The notes under the pieces were generated by a model. That model had not been told where the DNA came from and ran no database searches. It saw only the letters and a list, made by a program, of their open reading frames with translations. From Chara braunii (Eukaryota > Streptophyta > Charophyceae > Charales > Characeae): a DNA stretch of 25,124 nucleotides. How positions within the stretch are numbered: position 1 is the stretch's first letter; each line of letters begins with the position of its first letter. The DNA lies in assembly GCA_003427395.1 (NCBI GenBank), contig BFEA01000062.1, forward strand, positions 1,638,480-1,663,603, written 5' to 3'. A program made the position numbers and the translations under genes. Positions 18,914 through 25,124 of this stretch are shown piece by piece.

Positions 18914-19463
18914 CAGCGACGTCCTTAGGGTAAGGAATGACTGGTGGATCCGATTGGTCACAATAAAGAGTAGTTTGTTACTGATACCAATCAAGTTAGC
19001 TCCTTCAAAAAAAAAGATGGTAGGCCTATACCTTGTAGAAGTTCAAAGGTATATCCGCAACAGTGAGCTGAGGGGTGCCCGCAGGGCTACAACTGACAAT
19101 CAGACCAAAACTGGGAAAGAAACAAGAAGGGTTGGTAGAAGGGTGAAAGGAGGGTTTAGGCAGGGCTTAGAAGATAAAAGAAAGCAATAGGAAAATGGGG
19201 GCCTGTAGAATGTTGGGGGGGTAGGGCATGGGAAGAGAACACTAACAGCCCCGGAGAGCAAGAGGGTTAAGAGGACATGGGAAACTAACAGGAGAAAAAG
19301 GGGGCTGCATGCAGCTGGAACCGACAGGAACTAAAGGGTATAAGGGAGCAGAAGGTCAAATATGACAGGCAACACGCGCGGGAATGGAGCAGAGTATGGG
19401 AAGGAAAACGCTCACACCTCTGAGGGAAAGAGGCAGGGCTTGTGAGGGTCTAGAACTTAAAGA
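18914..19463 (+). other. Purine-rich gene-free stretch
   Basis: From about 19070 the plus strand becomes strongly G/A-rich (AGGG, GGAAA, AAGAAGG). The 112-codon frame at 18852-19190 overlaps the foldback arm and lacks motifs. Confidence 0.5.
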
Positions 19464-19795
19464 GACAGACATAGCAACAACAAATATGGGAACTGCGAAA
19501 TCTTGGAACTAGTAAGGCTAAATGGAGTTGGAAATAGGGATTGACAAATATGTTTGTCTCCGATCCCAGGAATGGGGTTGGGACATTGGATAGGGGGTGC
19601 TCAACCCCTAAGGGGGGCAGGCATAGTAACAACAAAAAAAAGGGAGTTGCGAAACACTGGAATTGGTCAGGCTAAATAGACTTACGGGTGGAATTGGTCG
19701 AGCTACATGGACTTAAGGGTGGGAGTGACAAATATGTTAGATTCCAATCCAAGGAATGAGACTGGGACCTTAGATAGGAGCGCTCCAAGTTGGGA
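19464..19795 (+). repeat. Diverged tandem duplication, with a 31-bp internal duplication
   Basis: Unit 1 (about 19464-19616) and unit 2 (about 19617-19795) share in order ACATAGCAACAACAAA/GCATAGTAACAACAAA, GCTAAATGGAG/GCTAAATAGAC, TTGACAAATATGTT/GTGACAAATATGTT, CCAGGAATGGG/CAAGGAATGAG and GGACATTGGATAGG/GGACCTTAGATAGG. Inside unit 2, GGAATTGGTC... is repeated with a 31-bp period (19659-19689, 19690-19720). Confidence 0.75.
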
Positions 19796-20036
19796 TGGGT
19801 AAGATTAGCAGCTCCAAGGGAGACTGGAGCCCCGGGGTAAGAAACGAAATGACGACAGCCCCAGTGAACAAAAAACAGGAAGCACTGAACTATGTGGTGT
19901 ATCAATGGGACACTGAACCCAGTTTCCAGCAGGTGAAGCTCCCCACCAACAGATGGAGCAATCCGACAGATAACCCCTCAATTTTGGCGGTTCTCTCACC
20001 ACCGTTGGGATAAAGGGCTTACACAAGGGTCATTTC

Positions 20037-20040
<4 letters not shown>
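19796..20040 (+). other. Sequence preceding the poly(A) tract; nothing recognised
   Basis: If the following poly(A) is a retroposon tail, this and the duplicated unit would be part of its body. No promoter, tRNA-like head or LINE motif was recognised. Confidence 0.4.

Positions 20041-20072
<32 letters not shown>
20041..20072 (+). repeat. Poly(A) tract
   Basis: A run of 32 A, consistent with a plus-strand retroposed tail ending here. No target-site duplication flanking a defined body was found. Confidence 0.9.
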
Positions 20073-20075
<3 letters not shown>

Positions 20076-21434
20076 AACAACAACAATGATCTGAGTAATC
20101 ATCCAATGCCCACACACACACACACAAGGAAAAGAAGGATGAAAGTTGAAAAGAGGTTGAAGATGTCGAAAATATCTTACAAATTGATTAGGAGGGGCAG
20201 CGGGCCAGTAGTGCTAATTCGTTGCGCTAATCGCATTGTTAATCATGAGTGTTAAACTTGCCCATGGAGGAGAATTGTGCCAAACGGTAACTTTCTCCCT
20301 TTCCCGAGAAAGTAGTCGCCCGTAAGTTAGGGTTTTTTCGACCTGCTACCATAGTTGCTTTCCCATTGGAGCAGGCTCGGAGGCACGTGGCATGGCTGCT
20401 TCATAGCCGCTTATCATTAACCAGTATACCATATCACTCGGGGAGGGCCGAACCCCCTAAGGAGGCTCAGTACTGCGAAGTTTTCGGCATGGGACAAGAC
20501 CATCATGTCTTCTAAATGGTAAGAGCAAGTTACCCCCAGCGAGTTGAAGACACAGCAAGGTAACCTTCTTCCAGCTTGATCCCGTCTTCTCTCATAGTCA
20601 GTAGGAACGAACCTCCCTACCTCTTAAATACTTGCATAGCGGAACGGTGAACTGACCCACTCTGGAATTAATAACCCATGTCTTCTACAATAATTATGGA
20701 CTGTTATCTTTCTCTCTATGCGAATACAATGGTAAATGAATTCTTGCGTGGTTTCATCTCCCCGCCACTACTATTCACTAGTTTTTTTAGGTAGAGGACA
20801 GTTCATTCCTCCTCGGTATCAGGGAAAACGGAGGCCCTGCCATGGCCATGTTTCAGACCCAAACTCGTTTCGGTCCTCCGCTTGACGTTGGGCCATGCAC
20901 GGGTTCTCGCTGAAATTCAGTCGTCATATCTAGGGGTTCTAGGCCCAAAGGCACAACAAATATAGCCACGATTCATAGTGACTCAATATTCCACTTCAGG
21001 ATCAAGCTGCACATCCTTTCTCTCACCGTCGGAGCAAAAAGCGTTCGGCCCATATGCATGGTCCATAAGCAGGAACAAGAGTTCAAGTTCATGACGACCA
21101 ACTGCCCACTCGCCATCAACAAAAGAGAAATAGTCCAAGTTACCAAGGCAACGAGTGTTCCAGTTGTCGGTCAGATACATAACTTGTCAGCCCCAGTTCT
21201 CTCCAAGTTGGGTCAGTGGTTGGTCGATACCCCTCAGGGTACAAACCAGCCCACTCATCCCTCAAGACTAGTTCACTCATGTGATCCACTCACAATGAAG
21301 CGAGTCACCCTTTTCTCTGTGATCAGGCCCAAGCATGGAGCTTTGAGTCAGGTCCTTGATAGTCACTCGATGTGGGGATCTTTGTGCAACACATCTCTGA
21401 GCATTCTCGGGCTTAGTCGGCACTAAGCCTCACC
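20073..21434. other. No gene recognised; (CA)n and one strong hairpin
   Basis: A CA repeat lies at about 20111-20126. ACTTTCTC (20290-20297) pairs with GAGAAAGT (20306-20313). Open frames at 21058-21426 (plus) and 21180-20983 (minus) overlap and have no recognisable motif; neither is called. Confidence 0.5.
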
Positions 21435-22256
21435 ATGGCAGCTATGAATGCTTCGGCCTCGGGGTCGATCACGGAAGTTGAGAAGCCGAGAATTAGAGGC
21501 GTAATGAAGGACTGTTATGCAAAAGGTATACTCCCTGAGGATTTCGCCCCTAGCCTAGCTGACACTGGTCAAGACTTCGTCCGTGTAGTAGTTCACAACG
21601 AATTTTATGACATCCAAGTCGAATGGCTTGCAGAACATGTTGTCTCAATTCACTTTGAAAATGAGTCAAACGCCCTCCCAGCATCAGTGAAGAATTGGAT
21701 TATCTGAATCTATAAGGAGGGATGGGTGCAGGCTTCAGAATTCAATATTGTCTCCATACGAGGAGTATTCAGATATGATGGCAAAATTTTGGTCACATAC
21801 GTTGCCAGCGCTAAGGAGATTACCTTCTGGATTATCAGGAAAGACTCAGATAAGATTGAATTGGATAGCAAAACGTACTCAGGCAGATTCCGCCACTGGA
21901 TGACTGAGAACGAGCGCTTTGAGTGGAATGAAGCTCAAAAGCTTCGATACTTTTGGGTGAAGGCTATCCCGGTTCCAATATCAATCTTACAACATCTGAG
22001 AGGAGCAATTTTGAAGACCTTTGGCAGAATCATTCAAGTACATGAGGCCTTTGCAGATCCAATTTCTCAGAATCTCTGGAATGTACAATTCGATATGGAG
22101 GCGGTTGCTTACGTCTGGTATAAGCAACACCTAATTCTTGATGTACAATTCGATATGGAGGCGGCTGCTCACGTCAGGTATAAGCAACACCTGATTATTG
22201 ATTTAAAGAAAGATGGTTGGGTATACTTAAATATTGCATGCTATGATTCTCTGTGA
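21435..22256 (+). pseudogene. LINE ORF1 N-terminal part, one in-frame TGA
   Basis: A single frame of 274 codons opens at ATG 21435, is interrupted by TGA at 21705-21707 and continues in the same frame to TGA 22254-22256. Residues from about 175 read YFWVKAIPVPISILQ, then LRGAILKTFGRIIQVHEA. This fits the WVRxxGLPxxxW...IGxxxGxxxxVDE pattern of the gag-like region (DUF4283 type) in plant LINE ORF1 proteins, which bind element RNA. A 60-bp exact-length in-frame duplication adds 20 residues near the C-terminus. The next frame contains KCHRYFHSDEDKNC (22262-22304), which looks like a CCHC zinc knuckle with the second Cys changed to Tyr and the His to Glu. The family assignment rests on pattern only. 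Confidence 0.6.
22081..22200 (+). repeat. 60-bp tandem duplication
   Basis: 22081-22140 and 22141-22200 both begin ATGTACAATTCGATATGGAG and differ at 5 of 60 positions. Being a multiple of three, it keeps the ORF1 frame and repeats the peptide VQFDMEA(V/A)A(Y/H)V. Confidence 0.95.
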
Positions 22257-23245
22257 AGTAAAAAGTGTCATCGGTATTTTCACTCAGATGAGGATAAAAA
22301 CTGCTTCATTAATATGAGGTTTGTTGCACGAAGGAAATCCTTTAAAGAAGTGGTAAAAAAAGATCGTATGAAGCATAATGAAACTATCAAAAGAACCAGT
22401 GGACAAACAGAAAATCGCGAGGCATAAAGTGATTGAGGTCCCCAAAGATAAGACTAGAAACTGCCTAGATTCTGAGGAAGATGATACTGGGATAGACGAC
22501 AGACTGACTGTAAAACATAGGAGAACAAGCTCAAAGTCCTTTGATAGGACAGGTGGACTCCCATAAAACCAGGGTGCAAGAGTTAAAATTCGTCGTGTCA
22601 TTAAAGGGAAGGAGAAAAAACCTCTCTCGTGGCGCGCCAAAAATTCTCCAAACAACCCTAGAGAGAAAAAGGTAAAGATCACGGCCTCGTCAGACGACTC
22701 TTAAAAAATGACAGAATGGAAGGGACTGGAAAGCAGAGAGGGAGGCGTGGGGGTGGGTGGAGACAAAGAGACGAGTCAAGGCAAGAAGAGTGTTGCCAAT
22801 CAGGGCAGCCAAGGCTTGATGGATATGGACATATCCTCTTACCCTCTTCCTTTGTGCCTTCTCCCCCTCCCCCCTAGCCACCTCTCATTCCCGCCCCTCC
22901 TCCCCCAATAATAATTTTTGCAAATTCGAAGGAAAACACAGATGAAGCTCTAATGGGTTTCTCTCCCGACTCTACTCGGGGCCAGGTCCAAGTTCCCCCC
23001 TCCTCCCTCCCCTCCCCCAAGGTTGTTGTCCCTGATAAGCCCAATCATTCCCCCCCTACTAGTGAGAAAGGTAAAGATGGGGAAGAAGAGGAGGTCAGAT
23101 GAGGAGAAGAGGAGAAAGTGATCTTTAAGGCCAAACCATCTAACCAGGGGGTCTTGCCCAAAAAGGGGAAAAAAAAAAAAAAGTCGGAGCTAAAAAGTAC
23201 ACAGATTCAGCAAGGGGTAATAAAGTTGTCACCAGCCCCCATACA
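22257..23245 (+). pseudogene. LINE ORF1 linker region, frame lost
   Basis: The plus strand continues as charged, lysine/serine/glutamate-rich translation in changing frames (for example 22378-22566 and 22708-22911), with a C-rich patch at 22855-22905 and an A run near 23168-23181. It corresponds in position and character to the hydrophilic segment at 8190-7909 of the other LINE. No complete frame remains. Confidence 0.45.
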
Positions 23246-23758
23246 ATGTTAAGAGGCCCATCCAAGAAACTCAAAGCAAATGATGCTTCTGCCATTCCTC
23301 GTCCCACCTCCCAGCAGGAAGTCAGGGATGAGGACTCTGACTCCCCAGATCGAAGAAAAAAAACCCTTCAGCAGAGACAGACGAAGAAAGCCTTAAGCTT
23401 CACCATACCTATTAAAACCTTGTCTCGCAATAACAAGGGTTCGAAGAAAAATTCTCAGTTTTCAGTCTCACTCATCGTATTCAAAAGAAACTCCGTAACA
23501 GAAATTCTCACAGCACAGGGTAAGGATGACTTAGTATTGTTGCCTTCCATTTTTGTTCAATTGCAACTGTCTGATTCACTAGCAGTGGATCTGACAAACA
23601 CCCAGATTCTCAAAACAACAGGTAAAGCGTTGGGTTTCCCACATTTCGGGATGGGCCGCCACACAATATTGGTTGATGCCAGCTCATTGAACTTAACAAT
23701 TATGTTGCACATGGCCATTTTGAAACTCGGTAATTGGACGGGACAGAATGGCACATAA
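23246..23758 (+). pseudogene. LINE ORF1 distal block
   Basis: A 170-codon frame opens at ATG 23246. It starts Lys-rich (SKKLKANDASA), continues through an Arg/Lys/Gln segment, then a beta-rich part with VTEILTAQGKDD and ALGFPHFGMGRHTILVD. The order basic block, short VT(E/N)LT motif, Gly-rich turn and hydrophobic strand parallels 7729-7400 on the minus strand, which suggests the same domain of a related LINE. Translation seems to continue after a frameshift at about 23740 (HIKCLPTAMDRFVPIYIDLL) and then ends. Likely RNA-binding or multimerising, by position only. Confidence 0.5.
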
Positions 23759-23825
23759 AATGTTTACCAACTGCAATGGATAGGTTTGTCCCCATTTATA
23801 TCGATCTCCTCCTCAGCGTTGTCGG

Positions 23826-23853
23826 GGCAAATACCCTGACAAAGGTATTTGCC
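23826..23853. repeat. Perfect 10-bp hairpin at LINE fragment edge
   Basis: GGCAAATACC (23826-23835) pairs with GGTATTTGCC (23844-23853) around an 8-nt loop. Next to it GTCGG-TCGTTGT-CCGAC (about 23868-23884) forms a smaller one. Confidence 0.75.
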
Positions 23854-23884
23854 GGGGATTTAAAACGTCGGTCGTTGTCCGACT

Positions 23885-24182
23885 CTTTCGTTGGATTGAA
23901 GGACCTGATGAGACTGAGGTTGCCAAAAAGCTTATTCAGACTTGACCTATGATTGAGAGACTAGAAGTTTTGAACTTCAGTCCGGGCGCGTGTGGCGTCC
24001 GGGAGTAACGAATGCGAACGGCAATGCTTCGCTTATGTCGAAGTCGCAGGAATGTGCGGACATGAGAACGGTAAAACTAGACCTATTCTACCTAAAGTAA
24101 CAGCCGCACGATTCAGGGCCTAAATGGGCTAAAAAGGGGGATGCGTCGGGTATGGGGCTACAGAGCGAAAGGAATAGCAAGG
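23885..24182. other. No gene recognised
   Basis: Short hairpins only (GCGAA/TTCGC and CTTCG/CGAAG near 24013-24045). Confidence 0.45.
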
Positions 24183-24199
24183 TTTTTTTTTTTTTTTTT
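24183..24199. repeat. Poly(T) tract
   Basis: A run of 17 T at the left edge of the GC-rich hairpin chain. Confidence 0.9.
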
Positions 24200-24238
24200 G
24201 GCCTGCCGAGTTGACCTCGAACCGGGGGTGGGGCCAGC

Positions 24239-24327
24239 AGGCCTCTGGCGAGGCCTACCCGATGGGTGGCCCCGGAGTTGTGGATGGGCAGCCATCCACG
24301 GGGAGGTAGCAGGCAGGCAGAGTCTGC
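24239..24327. repeat. GC-rich hairpin group
   Basis: AGGCCTC-TGGC-GAGGCCT (24239-24256); CCCC...GTGGATGG-GCAG-CCATCCAC-GGGG (24270-24303), an 8-bp core with a 4-bp outer extension; GCAGA-G-TCTGC (24317-24327). Confidence 0.8.
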
Positions 24328-24343
24328 TAAGGCATGCTGGACC

Positions 24344-24418
24344 ACAGACAGGCGGGGCCTGCAAGGCCACAGGCAGGGTGGGCCTGCGGAGCCATAGGCA
24401 GGCGGGGCCTGCAAGGCC
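24344..24418 (+). repeat. Three 25-bp tandem repeats, each a hairpin
   Basis: Units at 24344-24368, 24369-24393 and 24394-24418 follow ACAGGCAGGCGGGGCCTGC plus AAGGCC. Units 1 and 3 contain CAGGC-GGG-GCCTG. Unit 2 has GCAGG-GTGGG-CCTGC, so its loop changed but its stem is kept. Confidence 0.85.
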
Positions 24419-24470
24419 ACGACAAGGAGATAGGGACAAGGCTGAGCTCTTCATATAGAAAAGTTGCTCT

Positions 24471-24578
24471 TATCACGATAGTGATAGGAGCTAGCCCAGT
24501 AGGTTACAGTGCCAGACTATTACCCAGCAAGTACTGGGATCGAATCTGACATACTGCGCTATCGGGCTAGCTCCTTTT
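24471..24578 (+). repeat. tRNA-derived Pol III-like unit with closing stem and T4
   Basis: Preceded by TATCAC-GATA-GTGATA (24471-24486). GGAGCTAGCCC (24487-24497) pairs perfectly over 11 bp with GGGCTAGCTCC (24564-24574), followed at once by TTTT. Inside are an A-box TAGCCCAGTAGG (24492-24503) that matches the tRNA consensus, a B-box GGATCGAATC (24537-24546) 45 nt away, and CCCAG/CTGGG (24523-24538). This has the parts of a short Pol III transcript (internal promoter, closed ends, terminator). It is not a normal tRNA, because the closing stem overlaps the A-box. Homologous to 17951-17880. Confidence 0.68.
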
Positions 24579-24606
24579 GGAGCAGCCCACTATGTTGGGG
24601 CAGTGG

Positions 24607-24665
24607 GGCGCGGCCTGTTTCAGCCGTGTGATCTTCGAGATCGCGCGGCTGAAATCAGCCGCGCC
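24607..24665. other. 59-nt hairpin joined to U6 segment
   Basis: GGCGCGGC (24607-24614) pairs with GCCGCGCC (24658-24665). After a 3x3 internal loop, TTTCAGCCG pairs with CGGCTGAAA, then TGT/GCG (G-T, G-C, T-G) and GATCT/AGATC close a TCG loop. The right half can refold as GCGCGGCTGA-AA-TCAGCCGCGC (24643-24664), so two structures compete. The two wobble pairs could come from C-to-T changes at methylated CG sites or from RNA-level selection. Confidence 0.8.
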
Positions 24666-24666
24666 A

Positions 24667-24726
24667 TAGATAAGCATGGCCCCTGCGCAAGGATGACACA
24701 CATAAAATGCGAAATGGTCCGAAATC
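24667..24726 (+). pseudogene. U6: U6 snRNA 3' half, fused
   Basis: ATAGATAAGCATGGCCCCTG, CGCAAGGATGACACACATAAA and GCGAAATGGTCCGAAATC match the second half of plant U6, from the AGC triad through the internal stem-loop to the plant-type GAAATGGTCCAAAT end, with few changes. The 5' half (stem-loop, ACAGAGA box) is replaced by the 59-nt hairpin, and the oligo(T) end is replaced by a tRNA-like sequence. It is a chimera or truncated retrocopy, not a gene. Confidence 0.88.
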
Positions 24727-24780
24727 CTGGTAGGGATTTGAACCCGGGTCTGTATCCCGATGTGCCGTAGCAGGCCACGA
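24727..24780 (-). repeat. tRNA-like module opposing U6 segment
   Basis: Minus-strand B-box GGTTCAAATCC (24744-24734) within ACCCGGGTTCAAATCCCTAC, and an A-box-like TGGCCTGCTACGG (24777-24765). The 33-nt spacing is about 11 nt shorter than in tRNAs, so part of the anticodon arm appears to be lost. Confidence 0.55.
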
Positions 24781-24790
24781 TGGGACGTGA

Positions 24791-25035
24791 CCGTTGGCAA
24801 AGCCAACGGAAAAAAAGGGGGAAAAGCAAACGAGGCATTCGTGCCTCACTGTTGGAGAACCGCCATATGGGCTGTGTGGGAGCACACCAGGCTCCCAACC
24901 TGTTTCAGGGTCGAATATTTTCGACCCTGGGATCTTCGATCCCACGATCGGTATCGCCGCGCGTGAGGGAGGAGTTGAGTGGAGAGTGAGAGAGAGAGAA
25001 ATGGGAGGATAGGAGAGAGGAGGACCTGCTCCTCC
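24791..25035. repeat. Chain of perfect hairpins
   Basis: CCGTTGGC-AAA-GCCAACGG (24791-24809), GAGGCA-TTCG-TGCCTC with a UUCG loop (24832-24847), GTGTG-GGAG-CACAC (24874-24887) inside GTTGG/CCAAC (24851-24899), CAGGGTCGAA-TATT-TTCGACCCTG (24906-24929), TGGGATC-TTC-GATCCCA (24928-24944), CGAT-CGGT-ATCG (24945-24956), and after a GAGA-rich gap GGAGGA-CCTGC-TCCTCC (25019-25035). Confidence 0.85.
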
Positions 25036-25073
25036 CGACCTGCTAGCTGCCTCCCCGTTGTCAGGGGGGAAGA

Positions 25074-25081
25074 AGAAAAAG

Positions 25082-25114
<33 letters not shown>

Positions 25115-25124
25115 GAAAACGAAA
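25074..25124. repeat. (AAAAG)n microsatellite and A-rich end
   Basis: Five or so AAAAG units follow an A-rich purine run and continue to the window end. Confidence 0.9.

Larger units (their letters stand above)
21435..23820 (+). mobile_element. LINE fragment, ORF1 region only
   Basis: A plus-strand ORF1-like reading frame, a zinc-knuckle remnant, a charged linker and a distal ORF1 block are present. The endonuclease and RT that should follow are missing. The right edge is taken near 23820, where LINE-like translation stops and a perfect hairpin (23826-23853) begins. No poly(A) was found at that edge. Composition and the distal block resemble the minus-strand LINE at 2240-8430. Confidence 0.65.

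Noticed and set aside
20983-21426. Possible coding frames on both strands
   Set aside because: Both are short, overlap each other and show no recognisable domain.

Overview
The window looks like nuclear DNA of a land plant or close streptophyte relative with a repeat-rich genome. Two U6 snRNA-derived stretches carry a plant-type 3' end, both LINE-type retroelements are decayed, and no stretch reads as an intact host gene. There is no operon-like layout, no rRNA operon and no conventional CRISPR. Every call is from reading the sequence; no alignment or folding program was run.

Layout. 1-34: poly(T). 842-1344: tRNA-like modules, three on the minus strand and one half module on the plus strand. 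1447-1572: degenerate repeat of 4-nt-loop mini-hairpins. 2240-8430: AT-rich, nearly full-length but dead LINE on the minus strand (ORF1 remnant, endonuclease, reverse transcriptase, C-terminal zinc-finger region). 8430-12115: GC-richer, gene-free DNA with two diverged copies of a palindrome-rich unit (10491-10850 and 11205-11460). 12116-12390: a run of consecutive short hairpins. 13028-14293: an array of 17 units around an invariant AACTTA loop, whose flanking stems differ between units yet stay complementary. 14294-17426: gene-free. 17427-17950: U6 pseudogene, hairpins and tRNA-like module, all minus strand. 18768-18913: foldback element. 19464-19795: duplicated unit, followed by poly(A) at 20041. 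21435-23820: plus-strand LINE fragment with ORF1 only. 23826-25036: hairpin chain holding a Pol III-like tRNA-derived unit, a 59-nt hairpin, the 3' half of U6 and an opposing tRNA-like module. 25074-25124: AAAAG microsatellite.

The strongest candidate for something undescribed is the array at 13028-14293. At least nine different stem sequences are each matched by a complementary partner around the same AACTTA hexaloop, including compensatory changes in the inner stem (CCCT/AGGG, CCCC/GGGG, TCC/GGA, CTC/GAG). Three other places (10.5-11.5, 12.1-12.4, 24.2-25.0 kb) are chains of unrelated but perfect hairpins, which suggests one process or selective force building stem-loops in this DNA. The second recurring theme is a tRNA-derived head followed, in the same order and orientation, by a U6 segment at two separate loci.

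Nothing here supports an expressed protein-coding gene. The LINE reading frames carry stops, frameshifts and a damaged catalytic motif.
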